Part shown: positions 1-8,495 of the stretch, piece by piece
Numbering within the stretch: position 1 is the stretch's first letter
Layout: the number at the start of each line of letters is the position of its first letter
Origin: an uncultured Nitrososphaera sp.
GTDB lineage: Archaea; Thermoproteota; Nitrososphaeria; Nitrososphaerales; Nitrososphaeraceae
DNA: 38,788 nt
Direction: 5' to 3'
NCBI RefSeq assembly: GCF_946478925.1
Contig: NZ_CAMLDP010000008.1
Span: 1 to 38,788 of the forward strand
Program-made: the position numbers and the translations under genes
Notes under the pieces: model-generated
What the model saw: only the letters and a program-made list of their open reading frames with translations
Databases searched by the model: none
What the model was told of the DNA's origin: nothing

Positions 1-275
1 GAAACGAGCCGCACCTGGCCGTCATTTTTCTGAAGCACCAGTATGTTGCCTACGTCCAGAAATGCCATGCTGGTAGGAAACTGCAGCCCCTCTACAACCT
101 GCTCTAGAACAAGCGAGCTATCAAGCAGAGTCGGCCCGCTGCTGCTTTCAACCTCTGTGGTGCCACTTGTCCTGAAGGGGAGGTCCACGTCGGGTAAAAA
201 CGCAATGGCGCTGATGATTGTAATGCCTGCAACAGCTGCTACTGCTGACAGCATCACAATTGTCCTCTTTTTCAC
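1..275 (-). CDS. PQQ-dependent sugar dehydrogenase-like secreted protein, N-terminal part only
   Basis: The first 91 residues of a protein running off the left edge. It starts with GTG at 275, just after an in-frame stop. The N-terminus is KKR followed by a hydrophobic stretch (residues about 7-28), so it is a signal peptide or membrane anchor. After a Ser/Thr-rich linker comes GLQFPTSMAFLDVGNILVLQ, which matches the opening blade of the glucose/sorbosone dehydrogenase beta-propeller family. Such proteins oxidise sugars or aldehydes outside the cell using PQQ, but many archaeal members have no proven substrate. A TATA-like TTTATTTG lies 22-29 nt upstream (minus strand, about 297-304), fitting a leaderless transcript. 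It is divergent from tldD. Family assignment rests on the N-terminus alone. Confidence 0.6.
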   Translation of the reverse strand, partial: MKKRTIVMLSAVAAVAGITIISAIAFLPDVDLPFRTSGTTEVESSSGPTLLDSSLVLEQVVEGLQFPTSMAFLDVGNILVLQKNDGQVRLV

Positions 276-368
276 CGCCGATTATCTACAATTATCAAAT
301 AAATGGGGTACGGAGGAAGAATACATAGCAGTCACAAGACATAATTTACAGAAACACGTCACGGTTGT

Positions 369-1790
369 GTGTCTTTGTTGCAACATCCACAAGCGATGCT
401 CGACGCACTGCGGTCGCTCGTCTCGTCGTCGTCGAGGGGCGCAAGCTATGTCGAGGCGCGCTACCAGGCCCGGTCGTTCTCCGAGGTCAATTTCGCAAAC
501 GGCCGGCTGGAGAGGGTGCGCATGGTCGAAAGCGCCGGCTGCGGCATCAGGGTGCTGGTGGACGGCTGCTGGGGCTTTTCAAGCACCGCAAGCATGTCAA
601 AAGATGATTTGAAAGAGTCGCTTGCGCACGCGGTGTCTATGGCCCGTGTCCTTGGCAGGTCGAAGAAGAACAAGGTAAAGGGCCTTGCCGAGTCAAAAAT
701 GGCGAGGGGGACATTCGTGGCAAAGGCAAAGGGCGACCTTGCCGGGATAGACATCGAGCAAAAGATAAGGGTAGCAAGGGAGGCAGAGGCGGCCGCGCGC
801 AAGCACGCCAAAGTGATAAAAACTGCTTCGGCCACCTACCGGGACATCCTTGACCACAAGGCGATTGCAAACAGCGACGGCGCAGAAGTAGAGATATTTG
901 ATTCCAAGCCCGAGTTCAACGTCACCGCGGTGGCAAGGGACGGCGCCCAGAGCGTCACCGCAAGCGAGGGCATCGGCATAACCGGAGGCTGGGATGACCT
1001 GTTCAAGAAAGGCCACCTAGAGTACGCGCAGCTGGCGGCGGAAAAGGCTGCAAAACTCCTCAGAGCAAAATACGCGACAGGTGAAAAGACCGTGATAATA
1101 CTGGACCCCGGCATGGTAGGGCTCTTGTGCCACGAGGCAGTCGGACACACGGTCGAGGCAGATTTCGTGCTCTCTGGCTCTGTCGTCAAGGATAGGCTGG
1201 GCCAAAAGGTGGCAAGCGACCTTGTCACCCTTGTTGACAGCGGCAGGTCTGACATTTCTGATAACGCTGCCGGCACAATCGGAGTCGACGACGAGGGAGT
1301 TGAGGCCGGCAGGACTGCAATAATCGAAAACGGCGTGCTGAAATCGTTTCTGCACAACCGCGAGTCTGCCTTTGAGTTTGGGACAGCATCGACCGGCAAC
1401 GCACGCGCGTTCACCTACAGCGACGAGCCCCTGATAAGGATGAGAAACACGTACATCGAGCCACGCTCTGACACGCTTGCAGAGATGGTTAAAGAGACGA
1501 AACACGGATACCTCGTCAAGGGCGCTAGAAACGGCCAGGCCGACGCAAACGGCGAGTTCATGTTCGGCGCGCAGGAGGCGTATCTCATCGAAAACGGCGA
1601 GATAAAGGAGCTGATGAGGGGCGCAAGCATCTCCGGCAACGCATTTGACGTGCTGCAGTCGATAGACATGGTCGGAAGCAAGTTCGAGTACGACATCGGC
1701 ACCGGCTATTGCGGCAAGTACCAGCCGGCCAAGGTCGACGGCGGGGGCCCGCACGTACGGTGCACCGCGATAATAGGGGGTATGCAGTGA
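369..1790 (+). CDS. tldD: TldD family metalloprotease
   Basis: A 473-residue protein of the TldD/PmbA family. In bacteria TldD pairs with TldE to make a cytoplasmic zinc protease that cuts unstructured peptides, for example when maturing microcin B17 or degrading CcdA. The catalytic signature HEAVGHTVEAD is at about residues 255-265 (H255, E256, H260), so this is the zinc-bearing partner. The glycine-rich C-terminus with conserved Cys is typical. The length matches the family (about 450-480). The GTG at 369 has a TATA-like ATAATTTAC about 20-29 nt upstream; an alternative ATG is at 396. Its stop TGA overlaps the ATG of the next gene by one base, so the two are translationally coupled. Confidence 0.92.
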   Translation: MSLLQHPQAMLDALRSLVSSSSRGASYVEARYQARSFSEVNFANGRLERVRMVESAGCGIRVLVDGCWGFSSTASMSKDDLKESLAHAVSMARVLGRSKKNKVKGLAESKMARGTFVAKAKGDLAGIDIEQKIRVAREAEAAARKHAKVIKTASATYRDILDHKAIANSDGAEVEIFDSKPEFNVTAVARDGAQSVTASEGIGITGGWDDLFKKGHLEYAQLAAEKAAKLLRAKYATGEKTVIILDPGMVGLLCHEAVGHTVEADFVLSGSVVKDRLGQKVASDLVTLVDSGRSDISDNAAGTIGVDDEGVEAGRTAIIENGVLKSFLHNRESAFEFGTASTGNARAFTYSDEPLIRMRNTYIEPRSDTLAEMVKETKHGYLVKGARNGQADANGEFMFGAQEAYLIENGEIKELMRGASISGNAFDVLQSIDMVGSKFEYDIGTGYCGKYQPAKVDGGGPHVRCTAIIGGMQ

Positions 1791-3127
1791 TGACGATGGA
1801 AAGCCTGCTGCGCCTCGCCCTCCGGGAGGCTGAGGCCCACGGCGCAGGCGACGCCGAGGTCTATGCTGCAGTTACCAAAGAGTCCGAAGTGTTCATCGAG
1901 AACAACGACCTGAAGCAGGCCAAGACGCAAAAGGCAAGCGCGGTCGGGATACGCATCTTTCTCCACGGCGCGCTCGGGTTCTACGCGGTCAACAGCATCG
2001 ACCCGGAAAAAATCAGAGGCGCAGTGTATTCTGCAGTCAAGATGGCGCGCGCAAGCCCCCGGGACAAGCTCAACTCGCTTCCCGCAAAGCCGAGAAAGAT
2101 TAGCCGCCTAGGCGGGATTTATGACAGAAATTCTGAATCGTTTGAAGCCAAGGACGCGGCGAGGCTTGCCGCCGAGATGCTCAAAACAGCAAAATCGCAC
2201 GACAAGAGGGTGAGCGTCGACAGTGGCAACTTTTCTGCCACCGGCATGACGCACTGGCTTGCCAACTCTAATGGCGTCTTGCTGTCGGAAAAACTGAGCG
2301 TGTTTTCGTGGTCGATAATGGGAATGGCAATAGACGGCGGCGACGTGTCAAGCTTTGACGTCCAGTCTGGAGGCACGCACCGCGTAAAGGAAATCGATGT
2401 CAATGCTGCCGCGACGGAATTTGCGCGCACTGTCGCCGGCTCGCTTGGCGCAAAAAAGATAGAGAGCTTCAAGGGCGAGATGCTCCTCACGCCTGCGGCA
2501 GCGATGGAGATGGTGGAGGAGGTCATAGCGCATTCCATAAACTCTGATGCCGTCCAGAAAAAGTCGAGCATGTTTGCGGGCAAGCTCGGCAAGCGCGTAG
2601 CGTCTGACATGCTGTCCGTGGAGGACGACGCGACAAACGCTGACGGTCTGGCGGCTGCAAGCTTTGACCGCGAGGGCGTGCCGCACAGGAAAAACGCCGT
2701 CATCGAAAACGGCGTGCTAAAACAATTCCTCTACAACACCTACACCGCAAAAAAGGCCGGCGAAACGAGCACGGGAAACGCCTACGGCTCGACAAGCTCG
2801 CCCCCGTCGGTTGCGACCACCAACTTTGTGGTCCGGCCCGGCAGGTCGTCCCTCGACGGCCTCGTGTCAGAGATGAAGCAGGGAGTGATGATAAGCAGGT
2901 TTTCCGGAAACGTCAACTCTGTAAACGGCGACTTTTCCGGCGTGGTAAAGGGCGGCTGGCTGGTGAGAAACGGCGAGCTTGTACACCCTGTCAAGGAGGT
3001 GATGGTCGCCGGGAACGTCTTTGACTGCATAAAGAACATGACGGGGATGTCGAAGGAGCGCAAGGTTATAGGCGCCTCGGTACTGCCGTACATGCGCTTT
3101 GGAAAGGTCTCTTTCACGGCAGGGTGA
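1790..3127 (+). CDS. pmbA: TldE/PmbA family protein (non-catalytic TldD partner)
   Basis: A 445-residue paralogue of the preceding protein. It aligns along its length (N-terminal ENNDLKQAKTQKASAVGIRI, C-terminal glycine-rich barrel), but where TldD has HExxxH it has AHSINSDAVQKK, so it should not bind catalytic zinc. This is the TldE/PmbA role: it forms the heterodimer with TldD and shapes the peptide channel. The ATG at 1790 shares its A with the tldD stop (TGATG), which fixes the start and indicates co-translation. The substrate in this organism is unknown and no obvious peptide precursor gene lies next to it. Confidence 0.9.
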   Translation: MTMESLLRLALREAEAHGAGDAEVYAAVTKESEVFIENNDLKQAKTQKASAVGIRIFLHGALGFYAVNSIDPEKIRGAVYSAVKMARASPRDKLNSLPAKPRKISRLGGIYDRNSESFEAKDAARLAAEMLKTAKSHDKRVSVDSGNFSATGMTHWLANSNGVLLSEKLSVFSWSIMGMAIDGGDVSSFDVQSGGTHRVKEIDVNAAATEFARTVAGSLGAKKIESFKGEMLLTPAAAMEMVEEVIAHSINSDAVQKKSSMFAGKLGKRVASDMLSVEDDATNADGLAAASFDREGVPHRKNAVIENGVLKQFLYNTYTAKKAGETSTGNAYGSTSSPPSVATTNFVVRPGRSSLDGLVSEMKQGVMISRFSGNVNSVNGDFSGVVKGGWLVRNGELVHPVKEVMVAGNVFDCIKNMTGMSKERKVIGASVLPYMRFGKVSFTAG

Positions 3128-3136
3128 GATGTGATA

Positions 3137-4357
3137 ATGGTAGTGACGATGGAAAAATACGACATTGCCGTCGTGGGGGGAGGTCCTGCGGGACTCTCTG
3201 CGGCCTGGGCGGCCGCAAAGGCAGGTACAAATGTCATCCTCTTTGAGAAGGACGAGGCAATCGCGCACAGCGTGAGGACGTCCGGCGTAAGCTGGATAGA
3301 TTCGATGGACGCGCTCGGCATTCCTTCTCATTTGTACAACCCTATCTCCAGCTACCAGTTCATCTCGCCCTCAAACGAGGTCATGATAACCGGCAGCGGC
3401 AACAATCCCCGCTCATGCGTGCTTGACGTGAGGGCGACGTACCAGCACCTTGCATTCATGGCGGCAGAAGCCGGCGCCAAGATAATGGTCAGGAGTAACG
3501 TCATCAACGTTGTAAAAAAAGGAGAGAACGGCAGGGTCGCAGGCGTCAAGGCAAGCACGCCGGCAGGCGACCTTGAGGTTTCCTGTCCTCTTGTTATAGA
3601 TGCAAGCGGCTTTGGCACATCGGCTGCGCGCAGGGCCGGCATGGCCGGCGAGTGGAAGCGCTACGGAGTAGGCGCGGAATACGAGTGCTACTGCGACCAC
3701 GCGGACAGCGAACTTTGGACGCTGATGGTCGGACAGCAGTATTCGGAGGCCGGCTACGCCTGGGTCTTTCCGCTTTCAAAAAACAGGGTGAGGATTGGAG
3801 TCGGAATAGGCAGGCCCGAGTCGCCGGCTGACCCGCTTGACAAATTACATGCTATTCTGGAAAAGAGGCTAAAGCCGCTTGACAAGCTGGGCAAGATACA
3901 GCCGGTAGAGCTGCACTACGGCTCTATCCCAAACGAGGGCACGCGTGCAAGCACGGTAGCAGACGGCCTTCTCATGGTGGGTGACTCGGCCGGCCAGGCA
4001 AACCCGCTTGTGCTTGAGGGCATACGCTATGCAATCGAGTTTGGCAGGCTCGCCGGCGAGGTGGGCGCGCAGTCGCTAGAGAGGGGCGCCACCCGCGAGT
4101 CTCTTTTAGGTTATGAAAAGGCGTGGAAGGCCAAGGTGGCGTCAAAAATCGCGTCTGCTCTGAAGGTGCAGTCGCGCTGGATAGGGCTGTCGGACGAGGA
4201 ATGGGACAGAGAGATAGAGATACTGCGAGACATGTCAGCAGACGAGTTCATTGACTTTGTCAAGGCCGAGTTTACCGCCGGCAAGATGATGAAGCTTGCG
4301 CTGCACCACCCAAAACTCGCTGCGCGCCAGCTGTTCAACATGGTCCTGAAAGGTTGA
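3137..4357 (+). CDS. Geranylgeranyl reductase family FAD-dependent oxidoreductase
   Basis: About 406 residues. The N-terminus YDIAVVGGGPAGLSAAWAAA is a Rossmann dinucleotide-binding fold, followed by FEKDEAIAH (ribose-binding acid) and, near residue 280, the second FAD motif LLMVGDSAGQANPLVLEGI. This layout is the geranylgeranyl reductase / digeranylgeranylglycerophospholipid reductase family, which saturates isoprenoid chains of archaeal lipids or quinones using FAD. Several such paralogues occur in thaumarchaea, so the exact substrate is uncertain. Starts at 3131 (GTG), 3137 (ATG) and 3149 (ATG) are all possible. ATG 3137 was chosen for the GGTGA 9 nt upstream, while 3149 gives the shortest family-like N-terminus. 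It sits 9 nt after tldE, probably in the same operon. Confidence 0.85.
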   Translation: MVVTMEKYDIAVVGGGPAGLSAAWAAAKAGTNVILFEKDEAIAHSVRTSGVSWIDSMDALGIPSHLYNPISSYQFISPSNEVMITGSGNNPRSCVLDVRATYQHLAFMAAEAGAKIMVRSNVINVVKKGENGRVAGVKASTPAGDLEVSCPLVIDASGFGTSAARRAGMAGEWKRYGVGAEYECYCDHADSELWTLMVGQQYSEAGYAWVFPLSKNRVRIGVGIGRPESPADPLDKLHAILEKRLKPLDKLGKIQPVELHYGSIPNEGTRASTVADGLLMVGDSAGQANPLVLEGIRYAIEFGRLAGEVGAQSLERGATRESLLGYEKAWKAKVASKIASALKVQSRWIGLSDEEWDREIEILRDMSADEFIDFVKAEFTAGKMMKLALHHPKLAARQLFNMVLKG

Positions 4358-4400
4358 CAGATTAACCGATTGACGATTGCCGCACATAATTCTCGTTAAG

Positions 4401-4409
4401 TTTTTATAT
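4401..4409 (+). promoter_or_regulatory. TATA box of the complex I operon
   Basis: TTTTTATAT ends 16 nt before the nuoA ATG, and its centre is about 20 nt from it. This suits a leaderless or nearly leaderless transcript starting at nuoA. The AT-rich block stands out in the 67-nt gap after the preceding gene. Confidence 0.65.
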
Positions 4410-4424
4410 CTTCATTAGACCAGC

Positions 4425-4808
4425 ATGGGTGACTTGGCTGGAGAGACCGCTGCAGACTTTACGCCAATTCTTTACATGCTTGGCTTTGGTCTTGTAGCCT
4501 CGGTGCCCGCCCTCATCTTGTCGAGGCTGGTGTCGCCAAGGCGCCGCTACAACCCGGTAAAGTTCTTGCCGATGGAGTGCGGGCAGATGCCAACAGGCGA
4601 AGGCCGCTCCCACTTCATGATGCAGTATTATGCTTACATCCTCATGTTCGTGGTCTTTGACGTAATGTCGATATTCCTGTACGCTTGGGGCACGGCTCTC
4701 TTTCACATCCCGAGGACCGCCACGCTTCCGATAATAGCTTTCCTTGGAATAATGTTTGCAGCGATGGGCTATGCTCTGTATCTTGCGGGGAGGAAGGGAA
4801 TTTGGTAA
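4425..4808 (+). CDS. nuoA: NADH-quinone oxidoreductase-like complex I subunit A
   Basis: A 127-residue, three-helix membrane subunit that helps form the quinone-site end of complex I. Helix 1 is about residues 10-30. The loop motif MECGQMPTGEGRSHF, equivalent to the YECG..P.G loop of other NuoA proteins, is around residues 49-63. Helices 2 and 3 follow. The FD signature of helix 2 reads VVFDVMSIFLYAW: the Asp is kept, but the Glu usually found two residues later (FDVE) is Met. First gene of the eleven-gene nuo cluster, placed directly behind a strong TATA box. Confidence 0.93.
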   Translation: MGDLAGETAADFTPILYMLGFGLVASVPALILSRLVSPRRRYNPVKFLPMECGQMPTGEGRSHFMMQYYAYILMFVVFDVMSIFLYAWGTALFHIPRTATLPIIAFLGIMFAAMGYALYLAGRKGIW

Positions 4809-4827
4809 ACATCATTATGCTAGCAGG

Positions 4828-4836
4828 TTTTAAATA
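4828..4836 (+). promoter_or_regulatory. Possible internal TATA box before nuoB
   Basis: TTTTAAATA lies 40-48 nt before the nuoB ATG in the 67-nt nuoA-nuoB gap. A transcript from here would have a leader of about 20 nt containing the purine-rich GGTGGAGG, usable as a ribosome binding site. It may give nuoB-N a second promoter. Confidence 0.45.
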
Positions 4837-4875
4837 CAGTCACGGCGAAGTACAGGTGGAGGAAGATTTGCGTAA

Positions 4876-5397
4876 ATGAACAAGGAACTGGTAACCCCAA
4901 GCCCGAACAACTTTAACGTGCTTGTGACCAAGCTGTCCGACGTCCTGGTCAGGGCGCTTGACAGGCCCCTTGGATACGCAATCAACTGGGGTAGGATCTG
5001 GTCCCTGTGGCCGGTGCACCTTGAAACGGCGTGCTGCAGTGTCGAGTTCGGAGCTGCCTCAAGCCCGAGGTACGATGTCGAGAGGTTTGGCATCATCGAG
5101 GCGTTCGGCTCGCTGCGCATGTGCGACCTTATCGTGGTGCAGGGCACGGTGACGAGAAAGATGGCCCCGAGGCTGAGAATGGTCTATGACCAGATGCCAG
5201 AACCCAAGTACGTAATAGCAATGGGCGCCTGCGCAATCACTGGCGGACTATACATCGACTCGTACAACGTGCTCCCAGGGTGCGACGGCATAATCCCAGT
5301 CGATGTCTATGTGCCGGGATGCCCTCCGAGACCTGAGACCCTTATCCAGGGCTGTATGTTGCTCCAAGAAAAGATCAAGAGACAAAAGATCAAGTAA
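4876..5397 (+). CDS. nuoB: Complex I subunit B (carries terminal Fe-S cluster N2)
   Basis: A 173-residue peripheral-arm subunit. It holds the 4Fe-4S cluster N2 that passes electrons to quinone. The paired cysteines are in ETACCSVEFGA. The third is in MGACAITGG and the fourth in VPGCPPRPETL, so the full ligand set is present. Length and spacing are normal for the family. The start ATG follows a GGTGGAGGAAG purine stretch. nuoC begins 1 nt after its stop codon. Confidence 0.95.
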   Translation: MNKELVTPSPNNFNVLVTKLSDVLVRALDRPLGYAINWGRIWSLWPVHLETACCSVEFGAASSPRYDVERFGIIEAFGSLRMCDLIVVQGTVTRKMAPRLRMVYDQMPEPKYVIAMGACAITGGLYIDSYNVLPGCDGIIPVDVYVPGCPPRPETLIQGCMLLQEKIKRQKIK

Positions 5398-5398
5398 C

Positions 5399-6064
5399 AT
5401 GAGCGACAACGAAGAGCAGAAAAAGCCAGCCAAGCCAGCACCGGCAGCTGCAAAACCCGCTGATTATACTGCTAATACTAAACCCGTACCAAAGGCGGCG
5501 CCACCTGCGCCGGCCAAGGCAACGGCCCCGCCAGCACCGGCAGCTCCAAAACCGGCGACAGCTGCAGCTCCTCCTGCCAAAAAAGAGCCCGAGCCTCCAG
5601 CATTTGAAAAAGGTATCGCGCAGCAGCTCGTCACGCGCTTTGGCGACGCAGTCAAAATCCTTTACATTAGACCATTGCGCATCAAGGTCCAGATAGAGCC
5701 CGGCAACATTGTCGAAGTCGCGTCGTACATCCGCGACAACATGGGCTTTGACCACGCCGAGAGCGCTTCAGGCACCGATTATCCGAAGGACCAACAGATA
5801 GAGGTCGACTACCACCTCGGCTCGTACACGCGCGACGACCTTCTTGCGCACGTCCTTGTTCTCGCTACTCGAACTAACCGCGACGACGCTCACATCCCAA
5901 GCTTAATTAACGTCTTCAAGTCCGTGGAGTACCACGAGCGGGAGACGTTCGAGATGCTGGGCGTCTACTTTGACGGCCACCCGAGGAACGAGAGGTTCCT
6001 CCTGCCAGAGGACTGGGCCGACATCCCGCCGCTGCGCAAGGAATTCAGGATAAAGGGTAGATAA
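5399..6064 (+). CDS. nuoC: Complex I subunit C (30 kDa) with Ala/Pro/Lys-rich N-terminal extension
   Basis: 221 residues. Residues about 1-65 are a low-complexity extension of Ala, Pro and Lys (repeated PAPAKA, PPAPAAPKP). The conserved NuoC fold follows, with DHAESASGTDYP, the signature SVEYHERETFEMLGVYFDGHP and the C-terminal FLLPEDW...PLRKEF. NuoC is a structural subunit of the peripheral arm next to NuoB and NuoD, and the core here is complete. The extension is not part of the usual fold and probably forms a flexible linker or tail. Confidence 0.94.
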   Translation: MSDNEEQKKPAKPAPAAAKPADYTANTKPVPKAAPPAPAKATAPPAPAAPKPATAAAPPAKKEPEPPAFEKGIAQQLVTRFGDAVKILYIRPLRIKVQIEPGNIVEVASYIRDNMGFDHAESASGTDYPKDQQIEVDYHLGSYTRDDLLAHVLVLATRTNRDDAHIPSLINVFKSVEYHERETFEMLGVYFDGHPRNERFLLPEDWADIPPLRKEFRIKGR

Positions 6065-6065
6065 A

Positions 6066-7226
6066 ATGACAAGCCTTGAAGAAAAGATAGAGGAGACAAG
6101 AAAGCTGGGACTGCAGGTGGTCAAGGAGACCGAAGAAGACCGACTGATGACGCTTTCAATCGGCCCTCAGCACCCCGGCTCCGGCCACTTTCGTTTTGTG
6201 GTAAAGGTTGACGGCGACTATATCGTCTACTGCGACCCAGACCCCGGCTACGTCCACCGCGGGGAGGAAAAGATGTGCGAGTACCGCAACGTCATCCAGA
6301 ATATCCCGCACCTTGAAAGACCCGTTATTCATGATTCGACCAACATCACCTACTCGTACAGCCTCGCAGTCGAGGAGCTGATGGGAATCGAGGTCCCGCG
6401 CAGGGGCCAGTTCATCCGCGCCCTTGCGTCAGAGATGAACCGGCAAGTGTATACATTGTATTGGCTTGCAATCTATGGTATATTCCTCGGCCACTCGACC
6501 ATGTTCATGTGGCCGGCAGGCGACCGCGAGCTCTTTATCGACCTGCTGGAGAGGCTGACGGGGGCCCGCGTGACTCATGCTTACAATATACCCGGAGGCG
6601 TGAGAAACGACATGCCTGACAATTTCAAGGAAAAGTGCCTTGAGCACATCAACTACTTTGAAAAGCGCCTGAAGGAATACGAGGACATTTTCTACAACAT
6701 GCCCCTTTTCAGGCAGAGGACCGAGGGCGTCGGCGTGCTGTCAAAGGAAGACGCGATAAAGCTCGGGGTCACCGGCTCGGTGCTTCGGGCGTCAGGCGTT
6801 CCCTATGACATTCGCAAGGTAGAGCCCTATGACATTTACAACGAGATAGACTTTAAGGTGCAGTACATGAAGACGGGCGACTCGTTTGCCCGCTCGTACG
6901 TGCCGTTCCTCGACATGAAAGAGTCGTGCAACATCATGAGACAGCTGCTCGACAAGATGCCGGCTTCCGGCGACGTGCGCACGAAACTCCAGCCCAACCC
7001 GAAAGGGCCGCCGGGTGAAGCCTACAGGCGCGTCGAGTCAGGAAGGGGAGCATTAGGCTATTACATTGTTAGCGATGGTACGCCCAAGCCTTACCGCGTA
7101 AAAATATCGGTGGGCTCGTTCCGCAACATGCTTGCACTGCCGTTCCTGCTAGTGGGCAACAAGCTTGCAGACATGCCATCGATATACTGGTCGCTGAACT
7201 ACTGGCCTGTGGAGGCTGACAGATAA
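6066..7226 (+). CDS. nuoD: Complex I subunit D (49 kDa, quinone-site subunit)
   Basis: 386 residues, normal length for a stand-alone NuoD. The N-terminal quinone-pocket loop reads GPQHPGSGHFRF, a variant of the HPSxHG loop. Then come DPGYVHRGEEKMCEYR and ERPVIHDSTN, and the C-terminus has GRGALGYYIVSDGTPKPYR and the terminal ADMPSIYWSLNYWPVEADR. NuoD, related to the hydrogenase large subunit, lines the quinone chamber with NuoB and lacks Ni ligands as expected. nuoC and nuoD are separate genes here, as in most organisms other than enterobacteria. Confidence 0.95.
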   Translation: MTSLEEKIEETRKLGLQVVKETEEDRLMTLSIGPQHPGSGHFRFVVKVDGDYIVYCDPDPGYVHRGEEKMCEYRNVIQNIPHLERPVIHDSTNITYSYSLAVEELMGIEVPRRGQFIRALASEMNRQVYTLYWLAIYGIFLGHSTMFMWPAGDRELFIDLLERLTGARVTHAYNIPGGVRNDMPDNFKEKCLEHINYFEKRLKEYEDIFYNMPLFRQRTEGVGVLSKEDAIKLGVTGSVLRASGVPYDIRKVEPYDIYNEIDFKVQYMKTGDSFARSYVPFLDMKESCNIMRQLLDKMPASGDVRTKLQPNPKGPPGEAYRRVESGRGALGYYIVSDGTPKPYRVKISVGSFRNMLALPFLLVGNKLADMPSIYWSLNYWPVEADR

Positions 7227-7229
7227 AAG

Positions 7230-8495
7230 ATGTCGTACACCGAGTCGTTCCGCTTTGGCGAGTTCATCGGGAGCGTCCTGTGGCTGGTATTCTGGGTACT
7301 CATCATATTCTCGCTCGTGGGGCTCCCGCTCCTCTTCGTGGTACTATTCTACGTGCCCCTGCCGCCGGTCAACAACGCGCCTCTGACCCCGTACCTGTTC
7401 CTGACTATGGTCGTTGACCCGACGCGCACCATCCCGATAGTAAAGTACATGATCCACACGGACCTGTTCCGCGTGGCGGCGTTCCCAGGCTTTAGCTACG
7501 CGGCGCTCTTTGCTGCGGTGACCATCTTTGTGGAGCGCAAGTTCCTGGCAAAGATGCAGCTAAGGTACGGACCGCTCTACGTGGGCAAGATAGAGGGCAT
7601 CCTGCAGTTGCTGGCCGACGGCCTAAAACTGATTTCAAAGGAGATCATTGTACCCTCCGGCGCCGACAAGCCGATATTCTGGGCCGCGCCAATAGCGTTT
7701 GTCTCGACTGCGGCGGCAGTCACCGCGCTCATCCCCGTGGCGCCCGGCTGGGTAGTGGCAAACATCGACGTGGGCCTGCTTGCAGTCTTTGCGATACTCG
7801 GGTTCTTCCCGCTCATAGCGCTTCTGTTCTCGTGGGCGTCAAACAGCAAGTACCCATTCATCGGCGGCCTGCGCGCGCTCCACCAGATAATCGCGTTTGA
7901 AATCCCGTTCATAATATCCGCGCTGTCGGTGGTCATACTGGCCGGCACGCTCAACCTGACAGGAATAGTCAACGCCCAGATCTCGTCGTACTGGTACGTC
8001 TTTTTCCTGCCCATAAGCGCATTCGTGTTCTACCTGTCGTCGCTGGCAGAGCTTGAGCGGATTCCCTTCGACCTGCCGGAGGCAGAGTCTGAAATCGTCG
8101 CAGGCTGGATCACAGAGACTTCGGGCATGATATACGGCCTCATCCAGCTAGGCTCGTACGTAAAGACGTACGCGCTGGCTGCGCTGTTTGTAGTATTGTT
8201 CCTTGGAGGATGGGCAGGCCCTGTGATATTCCCGCAAGAGATAATCCCAGGCTACACCGGCGACAAGATATACAACCCGCAGACGCTTTCGGCCATCGTC
8301 TGGTTCACGCTAAAGACCTTTGGCATGATAATGCTAATGCTGCTCCCTAGAGGCATCAGCCCCAGAATCAGGATAGACATCTTGCTTCACACCGGCTGGT
8401 ACAAGCTGATCGTGCTTTCGTTCATCAACATGTTCGTCGCCCTTGCACTAATATATGGCGGCATACTTGGTCCGGGAGGGCTCCTGGTAAGATGA
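7230..8495 (+). CDS. nuoH: Complex I membrane subunit H, with extra N-terminal membrane segment
   Basis: 421 residues, about 90 longer than typical NuoH. The conserved core starts near residue 85, with FVERKFLAKMQLRYGP (the ERK..a..Q.R.GP signature), DGLKLISKEIIVP, and ELERIPFDLPEAESEIVAGW (the quinone-channel acid loop). Residues about 14-45 form an additional very hydrophobic segment ahead of the usual first helix, followed by a Pro-rich linker. NuoH links the quinone chamber to the proton-pumping arm. Its last 4 nt overlap nuoI (ATGA), so translation is coupled. Confidence 0.94.
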   Translation: MSYTESFRFGEFIGSVLWLVFWVLIIFSLVGLPLLFVVLFYVPLPPVNNAPLTPYLFLTMVVDPTRTIPIVKYMIHTDLFRVAAFPGFSYAALFAAVTIFVERKFLAKMQLRYGPLYVGKIEGILQLLADGLKLISKEIIVPSGADKPIFWAAPIAFVSTAAAVTALIPVAPGWVVANIDVGLLAVFAILGFFPLIALLFSWASNSKYPFIGGLRALHQIIAFEIPFIISALSVVILAGTLNLTGIVNAQISSYWYVFFLPISAFVFYLSSLAELERIPFDLPEAESEIVAGWITETSGMIYGLIQLGSYVKTYALAALFVVLFLGGWAGPVIFPQEIIPGYTGDKIYNPQTLSAIVWFTLKTFGMIMLMLLPRGISPRIRIDILLHTGWYKLIVLSFINMFVALALIYGGILGPGGLLVR

